NCBI RefSeq assembly: GCF_009827395.1
Contig: NZ_WTYX01000002.1
Span: 186,001 to 250,000, forward strand
DNA: 64,000 nt
Direction: 5' to 3'
Origin: Pontixanthobacter aquaemixtae
GTDB taxonomy: Bacteria > Pseudomonadota > Alphaproteobacteria > Sphingomonadales > Sphingomonadaceae
This document shows positions 24,125-32,618 of this stretch, piece after piece. The first letter of the stretch is position 1. Each line of letters starts with the position of its first letter. The notes under the pieces are model-generated. The model ran no database searches, had not been told where the DNA came from, and was given only the letters and a program-made list of their open reading frames with translations. The translations under genes were made by a program, and so were the position numbers.

Positions 24125-24844
24125 GTGAAACCGGCGCTCGGAATGTATCTCATACCCGTTGCGGGCTGTCTGCTCGCGCTGCCAGCACAGGTGCAGGCAC
24201 AGGCACAGGGGCAAACAGCCGGTGAACCGGCCGCCGAAATTTCAGCGGACTCTTTCCCCACCATTGAAGCCGAACCGGAACCTGCGCCGGAACCCATTAT
24301 CGTAGAACCGGACACGCCCGATGCCCCCGAACAGGTTATCGAGCCGCCCGCGCCTGATCCGGCACCGGCGGCACCCATCCCGGTTCCCGCGCCCGCCCCG
24401 ACACTGCCGGTTGAACCTGTTTTGGCCCCGCCGGTCACCTCGGTCATAACATCTGCCTCTGCAAGCTTGGCGCTGGTCGAACCAGCCGCCGATTGCCGCC
24501 CTTCGCCGCGCCCATGCGTGCAGATCAGCGGGCTTCCCGGCCTGTCATTCTACATCGTCAATCGGGACCGGTTCAGGCATTGGGCAACGCGCGGCGGCCG
24601 GTTGAGCTTTGACGCCGGGCGCGGCATTGATCGGATGATTTCGATCGGGAGCAATTTTGAACGGATGCCGCGATCAGGGGCGCATATCCAGCAGCTGGGC
24701 CAGCTGGGCAAAGATTACTGGATCATTCCCTGGTGCGCGCGCGAAATTGACGGGAGAGAAGTCTTCAAAGCCAGCTGGCAGACTCGCGAGAAAATCGTGA
24801 TGCATGACGAAATCATCGCCGAGGCCGCAATCGCATGTCAGTAA
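24125..24844 (+). CDS. Secreted proline-rich protein of unknown function
   Basis: A 239-residue protein starting at GTG 24125 behind an AGGAGGG site (an ATG six codons later is the alternative). A signal peptide ends QVQA. Residues about 45-105 are a Pro/Glu/Ala linker (EPEPAPEPIIVEPDTPDAPEQ, then PVPAPAPTLPVEP). A compact C-terminal domain (about 120-239) has four cysteines (DCRPSPRPC, PWC, AIAC) and aromatic-rich segments (HWATRGGRLSFDAGRGIDRM, GKDYWIIPWC). The design suggests a periplasmic domain tethered through or along the cell wall. It overlaps the next gene by 10 bp, so the two proteins are likely partners. I do not recognise the family. Confidence 0.7.
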   Translation: MKPALGMYLIPVAGCLLALPAQVQAQAQGQTAGEPAAEISADSFPTIEAEPEPAPEPIIVEPDTPDAPEQVIEPPAPDPAPAAPIPVPAPAPTLPVEPVLAPPVTSVITSASASLALVEPAADCRPSPRPCVQISGLPGLSFYIVNRDRFRHWATRGGRLSFDAGRGIDRMISIGSNFERMPRSGAHIQQLGQLGKDYWIIPWCAREIDGREVFKASWQTREKIVMHDEIIAEAAIACQ

Positions 24845-25422
24845 TCGCCAAGCTCAAATCCACCGAAGCGATCATCGCTGCGATTGTCAGCCTTGTCGCG
24901 GTTGTGGCAAAATATACCGCGGTTTCAAACCTTCTGGATTTGCCCGACGGCGTCGATGGTGTGGGCCCGCATCTGGCAACAGCGGTGGTGATCATTGCCA
25001 TTCTGCTGATCGTTTACTGGTCTGAGAATATTCTGGATCAGAAGCCCATGCTGATCGGTTTGGGCGTGGCGGTGATGGCGGCTGCAGGGGTTTATCTGGC
25101 TTCCAACTTTGCATCCGACATCAGAAGCCAGACGGTCGAAGTGCAATGCGTCGATTTTCCCAGGACGACAATTCTCCGCCCGAATGAACCGAGCGAAAGG
25201 CTGGCCACGCTGATCGACGATGGGGGCGGGCTGGAAACCGCCTGGTGCGAGGAAGAAAAAGTCAAAGTCAGAAGCATGGTGCGCAGCGAAAACTCGGGGC
25301 AGGTATTCTCGCTGAACCTGTGGCTGATTCTGGCAGAATCGCTGCTTGCCATTGCCGTGACTTTGCTCGCGTGGCTGATCGCCAACAGGCCGGGCGGAAG
25401 CGATGACACGGCAGGCGATTGA
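24835..25422 (+). CDS. Membrane protein of unknown function
   Basis: A 195-residue protein with transmembrane segments at about 10-30, 45-60, 70-90 and 158-182. Between the third and last lies a loop of about 65 residues with two cysteines (VQCVDFPRTTILRPNEPSERLATLIDDGG, ETAWCEEEKVKV), probably periplasmic. Its ATG overlaps the last 10 bases of the preceding secreted-protein gene, indicating coupled translation. No known domain is recognised. A role with its neighbour in envelope function is inference from overlap only. Confidence 0.72.
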   Translation: MSVIAKLKSTEAIIAAIVSLVAVVAKYTAVSNLLDLPDGVDGVGPHLATAVVIIAILLIVYWSENILDQKPMLIGLGVAVMAAAGVYLASNFASDIRSQTVEVQCVDFPRTTILRPNEPSERLATLIDDGGGLETAWCEEEKVKVRSMVRSENSGQVFSLNLWLILAESLLAIAVTLLAWLIANRPGGSDDTAGD

Positions 25423-25525
25423 GCGGAATCCCGACCGCATGCGGTGACAGCAGCCTGTCGAAGGCTCCGTTCAATTCGTCGGAATTATACAAAGGCGCGC
25501 ACGCAATCTATGTTACATTCTGCCC

Positions 25526-26317
25526 ATGAACGACGCGCCTCATACCCGCGAAACGGCACAATCACCTTCCCCGCCCGATAAAGCGGAAGGGCCCCCTGTT
25601 TACTCAAAGCCCAAACAAACCTGCGCTGTTCGCCTGGGCAAAAAACTGCGCGATCCGGTCAACGGTTTCCTCGCAAAACAATCCTTGATCGGCGACACGC
25701 CGATACTCGATCCCGCCGATGTCCCCGGGCTCAATGTGGTGGCTGGGCGATGGGAGGAGTTTCGCGACGAAATCCAGCCGCTGATGCGCGAGCGGGAAAA
25801 TATTCCGCCGCTGGGCGAAATTTCCCCCGATCATCGCCGGATTGCATCCACGCCTGCGTGGAAGAGCTTTTTCTTCGCCGGCTATGGCTATGAGGCGAAA
25901 GCCAATCAGGCGCGCTGCCCGAAACTGGTAGAGGCGATCAATTCGATACCCGGCGTGGTGGTGGCATTTCTATCGATTATGGAGCCGGGAACGCATGTTC
26001 CGCTGCACCGCGGTCTGACCAAATCATGGCTCAATTGCCATTTGCCGCTGATGATCCCCGATGACGGGAAGCGCTGCGAAATCGCGATCAATGGAGAGAT
26101 CCATCAATGGCGATATGGCGAATGGCTGGTGTTTGACGAAACCTTTCCGCACGAAGTTTGGAACGAATCCGACCAGCCGCGCGTGATGCTGTTGCTGCAA
26201 GTGCAGCGGCGGATGCGGTGGCCGGGGCGATTGATTACCCGCGGGATTTATCACGGCGTGCGCAATTCCAGCTTCGTCGATGACGTGAAAGCCGCCATCG
26301 GCGCGAGCAAAAGCTAG
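25526..26317 (+). CDS. Aspartyl/asparaginyl beta-hydroxylase-family dioxygenase (LpxO-like)
   Basis: A 263-residue Fe(II)/2-oxoglutarate-dependent oxygenase. Probable iron ligands are H161 in HVPLHRG and H209 in DETFPHEVWNES, and R219 in QPRVMLLLQ would bind 2-oxoglutarate. This is the two-His arrangement of the AspH/LpxO group. The family hydroxylates Asp/Asn side chains or the secondary acyl chain of lipid A. LpxO is the more likely role in a Gram-negative with this length, but residues alone do not decide it. The N-terminal 30 residues are Pro-rich and poorly ordered. It stands alone between the membrane protein gene and a DUF885 lipoprotein gene. Confidence 0.82.
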   Translation: MNDAPHTRETAQSPSPPDKAEGPPVYSKPKQTCAVRLGKKLRDPVNGFLAKQSLIGDTPILDPADVPGLNVVAGRWEEFRDEIQPLMRERENIPPLGEISPDHRRIASTPAWKSFFFAGYGYEAKANQARCPKLVEAINSIPGVVVAFLSIMEPGTHVPLHRGLTKSWLNCHLPLMIPDDGKRCEIAINGEIHQWRYGEWLVFDETFPHEVWNESDQPRVMLLLQVQRRMRWPGRLITRGIYHGVRNSSFVDDVKAAIGASKS

Positions 26318-26389
26318 CCGCCCTTCCCTTTCCGGCGAAGCTGGCGCATGAAGCATGCCATCACACGCATTGAGAGAGGATCACCCATT

Positions 26390-28252
26390 ATGCACCGTTT
26401 GCCGACCCGGAATCTCGCCGCGCTTTTGCTGGCTTCGACAGCTGTTGCGAGCTGCGGCGGATTGACCGAACCCGTGGTGGCGAGCGTCGAGTGCAATCAA
26501 ACCCAAACCGAATGCATCAATGCGTGGTTTGACGAGAAATTCGAAGAATTGCTGGCTTTCAGCCCGATGCAGCAAACCGCGCTGGGCCTGAAAACGGATT
26601 ACGACAAGATCGACGATCTGAGCGTCGAAGCCGAGCAAGCGCAGCTCGAATGGTGGCAGAACACCACCGCCGAAATGGAAGCCAATTTCGATTACGACGA
26701 ATTGTCCGATGATGCGAAACTGTCTTGGGATATGTGGCAGTTCCGCAAGGATCAGGCGCAAAACGCCGCCGGTTTCCGCAACCAGCAATATATCCTGCAC
26801 CAGATGAATGGCACGCATTCCGCGCTGCCGAGCTTTCTGATCAGCCAGCACAAGGTCGAAAGCGAAAGCGATATGACCGCCTTCATCGCGCGCATCGGCG
26901 GGATTGGCACGGCGATGGATCAATTGCTGGTCCGTGCGCAAGCCAATGCCGAAGCGGGAACCCGCCCGCCAAGCTGGTCCTATGACGCGGTGATCGCGGA
27001 ATCGAAGAAGATCACCAGCGGCGCGCCCTTCGATGATGCGGAGGACGCCGAACCTTCTGCATTGTGGACCGCAAGCGAAGGCCATCTCGCCAAGCTGGTT
27101 GAGGATGAAGTGATCACAGAAGATCGCGCCGGGGAACTGCGCGAGGAAGCGCGCCTCGCGCTCACCCAGAAAATGGCGCCCGCCTATGGCCGGGTGATCG
27201 ACTGGTTCACCCAAGACCAGCCCAATGCGGACAAGGAAGCGCGGGGGGTCAGCGCGCTGAGCGATGGCGGGGATTTCTACAAATACCGGCTGGGGGCGAT
27301 GACCACGACCGATCTGACCGCCGACGAGATCCACGATATCGGGCTGTCCGAAGTCGCGCGGATTCGCAGCGAGATGGAAGAGATCAAGGATCAGGTCGAA
27401 TTTGACGGCGATCTGCAAGCCTTCTTCGCGTTCATGCGCGAGGATGACCAATTCTATTTCCCCGACAATGATGCCGGCGCGCAAATGTATATCGACGCGG
27501 CGAAGAAACATCTGGCGTTCATCGATACCAAGCTGCCCGAATATTTCGGCATACTGCCCAAGGCCCCGCTCGAAGTCCGCCGGGTCGAGCCGTTCCGCGA
27601 ACAGGATGGCGCGGCGCAGCATTACCGCACCGGCACGCCCGATGGTTCGCGCCCGGGAATTTACTACGCGCATTTGTCCGACATGCGGGCCATGCCGATC
27701 CCGTCGCTGGAAGTGATTGCCTATCACGAAGGCAATCCCGGGCATCACATGCAACTGTCGATCGCGCAGGAATTGACCGGCATTCCCAAATTCCGCTCGC
27801 AGGGATTTTACCTCTCTGCATTCGGCGAAGGCTGGGCGCTTTATTCGGAGAAACTGGCGAAGGAAATGGGCGCCTATCAGGATCCCTATTCGGACTTTGG
27901 CCGCCTAACCACCGAGATGTGGCGCGCGATCCGGCTGGTGGTCGATACCGGAATTCATTCGAAAGGATGGAGCGAGCAGCAGGCGGTTGATTACTTCCTT
28001 GCCAATTCGCCCATTCCCGAAGCCGCGGTGAAATCGGAAGTCCGCCGCTATATCGTGATGCCGGGGCAGGCCACAGCGTACAAGATCGGGATGATCCGCA
28101 TTCAGGAACTGCGCGCCAAGGCGGAAAAAGAGCTGGGCGACAAATTCGATATTCGCGGTTTCCACGACACCGTTCTGGGCGGCGGATCGGTGCCGCTCGA
28201 CTTGCTGGAGAAGCGCGTCGATCAATGGGTGGCTGCGCAGAAAGCTGCCTAG
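26390..28252 (+). CDS. DUF885 family lipoprotein, putative zinc metallopeptidase-like
   Basis: A 620-residue protein. The start at 26390 follows GAGAGAGGA, and the chain opens with a lipoprotein signal ending VASC (Cys22). The all-helical body carries AYHEGNPGHHMQ at about residues 446-456, the HExxH-like motif of DUF885 proteins, followed by EGWALYSEKLAKEMG, which supplies a downstream glutamate as in gluzincins. This supports a periplasmic or outer-membrane-tethered zinc peptidase, although activity is little studied in the family. It converges with the fatty-acid-hydroxylase-like gene; the two stop codons overlap. Confidence 0.88.
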   Translation: MHRLPTRNLAALLLASTAVASCGGLTEPVVASVECNQTQTECINAWFDEKFEELLAFSPMQQTALGLKTDYDKIDDLSVEAEQAQLEWWQNTTAEMEANFDYDELSDDAKLSWDMWQFRKDQAQNAAGFRNQQYILHQMNGTHSALPSFLISQHKVESESDMTAFIARIGGIGTAMDQLLVRAQANAEAGTRPPSWSYDAVIAESKKITSGAPFDDAEDAEPSALWTASEGHLAKLVEDEVITEDRAGELREEARLALTQKMAPAYGRVIDWFTQDQPNADKEARGVSALSDGGDFYKYRLGAMTTTDLTADEIHDIGLSEVARIRSEMEEIKDQVEFDGDLQAFFAFMREDDQFYFPDNDAGAQMYIDAAKKHLAFIDTKLPEYFGILPKAPLEVRRVEPFREQDGAAQHYRTGTPDGSRPGIYYAHLSDMRAMPIPSLEVIAYHEGNPGHHMQLSIAQELTGIPKFRSQGFYLSAFGEGWALYSEKLAKEMGAYQDPYSDFGRLTTEMWRAIRLVVDTGIHSKGWSEQQAVDYFLANSPIPEAAVKSEVRRYIVMPGQATAYKIGMIRIQELRAKAEKELGDKFDIRGFHDTVLGGGSVPLDLLEKRVDQWVAAQKAA

Positions 28253-29040
28253 CCCTGCTGCGCGGGTGTGTCGCGGAAGGGTGCGCCTAGCGCGCGGTCC
28301 AGCGGCACATCATCGCCCGCCAGCGGATCATACACGCCGATATCCAGCTCATCCTGCGGCACATCGTCACGATAGGTGCCGTGCAGCCTGTCCCAGAAAC
28401 TGAGGCCGCTGGTAAAATTGCTGTCGCGTTCTGATTTGATGCTCGAATGATGGATGCCGTGCATTTTCGGTGTGGTGACACCGCGCGCGAGCAGATCATC
28501 GACTTGCCCGGGTAGCTTCAGATTCGCATGGTGAAACAGGATCGAGAAATTGAAGAAGCGCCGCCACCAGCGCAGCGATTTGGGGCTAACGCCTGACAGG
28601 CGGACCTGCACCAAGCGCCACGGCAAGGAAACCAGCATATCGAGCGGGTGAAAACGCACGGCGGTGCTCGCATCCATATCGGGATCGACATGATGCACGC
28701 GGTGGAAACGCCACAGGAGGGGGACCTTGTGCGTCGCCACGTGCCACCAGTAAAACCCGTAATCCATCGCCGCGATCCCGCCGAGCAGGCGCAAGGGACG
28801 GGGCAATTTCTGCGCAAATCCGCGCCTGTGCTGGAGGTTGTTCTTGGCAATCGCCTGGGTCAGCGGCTCTTCCACCGCCGCCACAATCACCACGCACCCT
28901 GCCCCCAACGCCGCATTGCGGACATTCCGCGGGATGGCGGGGCTCTTGGCTTCGCGCAGCGGCCTTTTCCGCTCGGCCAGCAAGATGCCGCCGACCACTG
29001 CGCCCGCTGCCGCCATCATTGCAATCTTGCCAAGCTTCAT
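28249..29040 (-). CDS. Fatty acid hydroxylase/sterol desaturase family protein
   Basis: A 263-residue integral membrane di-iron enzyme. Histidine clusters are HVATH (100-104), HRVHH (113-117), H131 and HGIHH (194-198), which is the conserved eight-histidine pattern. Hydrophobic helices at 5-22, 45-62 and around 85-100 fit. The family hydroxylates or desaturates lipids, carotenoids or sterols using O2. The substrate is unknown. It is divergent from the TIGR04282 transferase gene with about 50 bases between starts, so the two may share a control region. Whether it belongs to the neighbouring organoarsenical locus is open. Confidence 0.88.
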   Translation of the reverse strand: MKLGKIAMMAAAGAVVGGILLAERKRPLREAKSPAIPRNVRNAALGAGCVVIVAAVEEPLTQAIAKNNLQHRRGFAQKLPRPLRLLGGIAAMDYGFYWWHVATHKVPLLWRFHRVHHVDPDMDASTAVRFHPLDMLVSLPWRLVQVRLSGVSPKSLRWWRRFFNFSILFHHANLKLPGQVDDLLARGVTTPKMHGIHHSSIKSERDSNFTSGLSFWDRLHGTYRDDVPQDELDIGVYDPLAGDDVPLDRALGAPFRDTPAQQG

Positions 29041-29093
29041 GCCGCATCAATGCCCCATGGCGCAGCCGCAGTCGAGCGGTTAGAGCAGCGCAT

Positions 29094-29672
29094 GTGAGCG
29101 AACCGATGATCTCGATATTCTGCCGCTGGCCCGAACCCGGCGAGGCCAAGACACGGCTGATACCCGGCTTCGGCCCCGAAGGCGCGGCCGCGATCTATGC
29201 CAAACTGCTGGCGCATACAATGGAGGTTTGCCGGGCAAGCGGGATTGCTTTCGAATTGCGCGTTACCGGAGCACCGGTGGATCGCTTCAAAGCCAGGTTC
29301 GGCGCGGATTTGCAGGTAGTCGAGCAAGGCGGTGGCGATCTCACCGACAAACTGTCACGCGTCCCCGCCCCCGCAATCGTGATCGGCAGCGACTGCCCCG
29401 GCCTGACCCCGCAAGTCTTGAAAGACGCGCGCGATACGCTCTCCACAAAACCGGCAGTGATCGGCCCGGCCAGCGATGGCGGCTATTACCTGCTTGGCTA
29501 TAACGAGCCTGCAGATTTTGCTTTCGCCGATATGGAATGGAGCACCGACAGCGTGTTTGCCGAAACGCTGAAACGGTTTGCAGCGCGCGGCATCCACCCG
29601 GCGGTCCTGCCCGAATTGAGCGATGTGGACACCGCCGCTGACCTTGACGATTGGCCGGAATTTCTCCCGTGA
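29094..29672 (+). CDS. TIGR04282 family transferase (rSAM-associated glycosyltransferase-like)
   Basis: A 192-residue GT-A-fold nucleotidyl/glycosyl transferase. The N-terminal MISIFCRWPEPGEAKTRL is the nucleotide-binding loop of the TIGR04282 (DUF2064) family. GSDCPGLTP holds the family acidic pair, and GPASDGGYYLLGYNEP is the acceptor region. A GTG start at 29094 gives four more residues than the ATG at 29106 and fits the family N-terminus better; neither has a strong ribosome binding site. Its GTGA stop/start overlaps the next gene. The two families are named for co-occurrence with radical SAM proteins, as seen in arsenosugar-type loci. Confidence 0.85.
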   Translation: MSEPMISIFCRWPEPGEAKTRLIPGFGPEGAAAIYAKLLAHTMEVCRASGIAFELRVTGAPVDRFKARFGADLQVVEQGGGDLTDKLSRVPAPAIVIGSDCPGLTPQVLKDARDTLSTKPAVIGPASDGGYYLLGYNEPADFAFADMEWSTDSVFAETLKRFAARGIHPAVLPELSDVDTAADLDDWPEFLP

Positions 29673-30406
29673 GCCCAAAGGCAAGCAGCGTTGGCATCGT
29701 GCTGCCCGTTCTCAATGAAGAGCGCGCGCTTGCGGCAATGTTCGAAGTGCTTTCGCGGCTCGATCCCAAGCCCGCCGATATCCTGTTTGTCGATGGCGGC
29801 AGCGATGATGCGAGCTGCGAATTGATCCGCGATGCGGGCTACCGGCTGCTCGAAACCGCAAAGGGCCGCGCTATCCAGATCAATGCGGGGGTGGAAGCGG
29901 TTGGGACCGAGTACGTCTGCGTTCTCCATGCCGATACCATTCCGCCAGCCGATATGGTTTCGGTGATCACCGAAACACTCGCCGACCCGAAGATCGCGCT
30001 GGCCAGCTTTACCCCGCTGATCAAGGGGCCGGAAAAGACCCGCTGGTTCACCACTTTCCATAATTGGATCAAGACCTGGTACGCGCCGATCATCACCCGC
30101 CCGCATCTGTTTGTGCGCGGAGTGCGGCTGCTGTTCGGCGACCACGCGATGTTTTTCCGCCGCGCGCAATTCCTTGAAATCGGCGGCTGCACGCCCAGCG
30201 ATGCAGTGATGGAAGAAGCCGATCTCTGCGTGAAATTTGCGCGGCTGGGCAAGATCAGGCTGGTCCGCCGCTGGGTCGAAACATCGGACCGGCGGATCGC
30301 CGCATGGGGTCCGATCAAAGCCAACTGGATCTATTTCAAAGTCGGCATTCTATGGGCCGTCGGCGCGCGCAGCCGGATGGCGAAGGATTATCCGGATGTG
30401 CGGTAA
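29669..30406 (+). CDS. TIGR04283 family glycosyltransferase (GT2)
   Basis: A 245-residue GT-A glycosyltransferase. It begins at GTG 29669 inside a GTGA overlap with the preceding transferase gene (an ATG at 29651 is possible). IVLPVLNEE and ILFVDGGSDDAS form the nucleotide-sugar site. HADT is the DxD-equivalent, and GDHAMFFRR and EEADLCVKFARLG match the TIGR04283 pattern. It pairs with TIGR04282 as in many genomes and may attach a sugar or sugar-like unit to the product of the radical SAM step (inference). It ends 3 bases short of the convergent SDR gene. Confidence 0.87.
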   Translation: MSPKASSVGIVLPVLNEERALAAMFEVLSRLDPKPADILFVDGGSDDASCELIRDAGYRLLETAKGRAIQINAGVEAVGTEYVCVLHADTIPPADMVSVITETLADPKIALASFTPLIKGPEKTRWFTTFHNWIKTWYAPIITRPHLFVRGVRLLFGDHAMFFRRAQFLEIGGCTPSDAVMEEADLCVKFARLGKIRLVRRWVETSDRRIAAWGPIKANWIYFKVGILWAVGARSRMAKDYPDVR

Positions 30407-30409
30407 GCG

Positions 30410-31441
30410 CTACTCCGCCGGAACTTCTTCACCCTTCAAGAACCCGGTTTCGATGCAATGCCCGATCAAACGCTGGAGATATTCCAGACCCGTCGGTGGG
30501 CACACCAGCCCGGTCATTTCCTGCGCCGCGCGGTCATCGAATTCGGGATTGCGCTGGAAATAGCTGGCGTAAAGCCCGGCCACGCGCTTGTAGAGCCGCC
30601 GCTCCAGAGCGGGCAAAACCGCCGGGTCGAAATCATCGGGTTCGACCAGCTGGGGCCGGTGGAACTGCGCGAAGCTGGCGATCGCATCGGTAAACAGCCC
30701 GACCGGAACCGGACGCGCTGAAACGAGGTGATATGCGCCGCCATTGGCCCGCCGCATATTCCCGGCGAGCGCCACAATTCCCGCCGCAACATGGTCAAGC
30801 GGGACAAAATCCAGCGTTGCATCGCGGCGCGCGGGCATATGCCGCACGCGGCCCTCCGCGATCAGTTTGAACGCGGCATAGGTGGTGTCGAACTGGCGGA
30901 TTCTGCCGCCCTCGCTTTCGCCCACGACAATGCTGGGCCGCGCGATTGCGAAGGGTACGTCGCTGGACCTGACCAGTTTTTCAGCGGCCGCCTTGCTCGC
31001 TTCATATCCATTGGCAAAACCGCTGTCGGGCACACGGTCAGCCTCCAGAATTGGTCCGTTGCGGGTTCCGCAAACATAGGCGGTGCTGACATGCAGAATG
31101 GGCATATCGCCCGATCGCGCAAATTCCACTGCGTTGGCTGCCCCGCCGGTATTGACCGCGCGATAGGTTTCATCATCAAGATCAAAACGGACGGTCGCGG
31201 CACAATGGATCAAAAGATCATGGCTGGCGGTCAGCCGGTCCCACTCAGCCTTCTCCCAGCCAAATAGCGGCTTTGAAACATCGCCCGCCACAATCGCTGC
31301 CGGTGCCACTGGTGAGCCATCATTGGCGAGGATATCGCGGTTATTATGGACCAGCGCGGTCACGCTGTGCCCCGCCGCAATCAGGCGCGCAGCGACTTCG
31401 CCGCCGATCAAACCGGCGGCTCCGGTCAGGAATATATTCAA
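30410..31441 (-). CDS. Extended SDR, thioester-reductase/NAD-dependent epimerase-like
   Basis: A 343-residue NAD(P)-binding oxidoreductase. The Rossmann motif is TGAAGLIG (G7, G10, G13). The catalytic triad fits S119-T120 in HVSTAYVCG, Y146 and K150 in GYEASKAAAEKL. The sequence resembles the NAD_binding_4 (thioester/fatty acyl reductase) branch more than sugar epimerases. Translation starts at a TTG (31441) that overlaps the stop of the ArsM-like gene (TTGA), so the two are coupled. In this context it could reduce or rearrange the carbon skeleton of an organoarsenical intermediate, which is inference. Confidence 0.83.
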   Translation of the reverse strand: MNIFLTGAAGLIGGEVAARLIAAGHSVTALVHNNRDILANDGSPVAPAAIVAGDVSKPLFGWEKAEWDRLTASHDLLIHCAATVRFDLDDETYRAVNTGGAANAVEFARSGDMPILHVSTAYVCGTRNGPILEADRVPDSGFANGYEASKAAAEKLVRSSDVPFAIARPSIVVGESEGGRIRQFDTTYAAFKLIAEGRVRHMPARRDATLDFVPLDHVAAGIVALAGNMRRANGGAYHLVSARPVPVGLFTDAIASFAQFHRPQLVEPDDFDPAVLPALERRLYKRVAGLYASYFQRNPEFDDRAAQEMTGLVCPPTGLEYLQRLIGHCIETGFLKGEEVPAE

Positions 31442-32493
31442 CAGCAGGCGGCCGGGGCTTCGGGCGTGCCGTCGGCGCTATCCGCAAACGGGATCGCCAC
31501 ACCGCAATCGGGAAACACGCCGTAATGCGTGCTGAAATCGCCGAAGAAATCGAAATGTTCGGCAAAACGCGTATCAGCGAGCATCTTCCAGCTATTGCCG
31601 CAAATCGGGAATATCCGCCCCGCTTCGATATGGTGGTGATCGTCGAGCTCGAACACGCGTTCCTGGCCCTTCACGGTGCCTTTGTAGATCACCGCCTGGC
31701 CATAATCTTCGCACTGCATTTCCAGATCGGGCAGTTTGAACAGGCGGAAAGTGGCGGAGAAGAAACTGATCCCGTCGAGCTTTGCCGCGACTTCTGCATC
31801 GCCAATGCCCAGCGGACGGCTGGAAACCAGCCGCGGATCAAGAAAGCCCGCCTTCTTGGCATGGTCGATAAAGTCGCCCCAATAGAGCGCGCCCGATAGG
31901 CATTCACCGTGCAGCACCGGATCATTGTGCAGCGCGGCAGGTACTCTGCGGTCCGAATAGACGTCGGAAAAATAGAGCTCCCCGCCCGGCTTGAGCAGGC
32001 GATAAGCGGCAGAGAACACCGCCTGCTTGTCCGCCACCAGATTGATCACGCAATTCGATACGATCACGTCAAAGTGGTTTTCGGGCAGATCAAGCGCATC
32101 GAGCTTCTCGATATCGCCTTCGACAAACATCACATTCGATTTGGCGTAGCCGAATTTTGCGCGGTGCCATTCGAGATGATCGTTCGCCACTGCCAGCTGT
32201 TCGGGCGTGGTATCGACGCCGGTGACGCTACCCTGCTCACCGACAATCTGCGCCAGAATATAGGCATCCTGACCGCTACCCGATCCCAGATCCAGAATAT
32301 GCGCGCCTTCGATGGCCTGCGGCGAGACCAGACCGCATCCGTAATAGCGCGCGCGCACTTCCTCATGCACATTGCGCATGGCTTCGAGAACCGCAGCGGG
32401 CGGGGCTTCTGTGGTGCAGCAGGCATCGGTTTTGAGATCGTCCGACCCGCTGAGCACTTTGCCGTAATAATCGCGGCTGTTTTCGATATTCAT
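31438..32493 (-). CDS. arsM: ArsM-type arsenite S-adenosylmethionine methyltransferase
   Basis: A 351-residue methyltransferase that should convert As(III) to methylated arsenicals. The SAM motif is ILDLGSGSGQDAY (66-78). Candidate arsenic-binding cysteines are C25/C26 (LKTDACC), C53 (YYGCGL), C148 (SNCVINL) and C198 (HGECLSGA), spaced as in characterised algal ArsM. The C-terminal extension (FPICGNSWKMLADTRFAEHFDFFG, THYGVFPDCGVAIPF) is the long form typical of cyanobacterial and algal enzymes, and the chain ends in Cys-Cys. The start at ATG 32493 is chosen because the YYGKVLSGSDDL family beginning follows directly. It is divergent from the flavoprotein gene and coupled to the downstream SDR. 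Confidence 0.9.
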   Translation of the reverse strand: MNIENSRDYYGKVLSGSDDLKTDACCTTEAPPAAVLEAMRNVHEEVRARYYGCGLVSPQAIEGAHILDLGSGSGQDAYILAQIVGEQGSVTGVDTTPEQLAVANDHLEWHRAKFGYAKSNVMFVEGDIEKLDALDLPENHFDVIVSNCVINLVADKQAVFSAAYRLLKPGGELYFSDVYSDRRVPAALHNDPVLHGECLSGALYWGDFIDHAKKAGFLDPRLVSSRPLGIGDAEVAAKLDGISFFSATFRLFKLPDLEMQCEDYGQAVIYKGTVKGQERVFELDDHHHIEAGRIFPICGNSWKMLADTRFAEHFDFFGDFSTHYGVFPDCGVAIPFADSADGTPEAPAACC

Positions 32494-32618
32494 GTAACTT
32501 CGCGTCCCCTTTGGCCGAATGGCAGGCCAGGCTATCAATCCAGGCCTTAAGTGCTTGGCATAAATGAGTTCGCCTTGCAGCATCAATTCGTTACAGTCGG
32601 AAAAAACCGGGGACTTCG

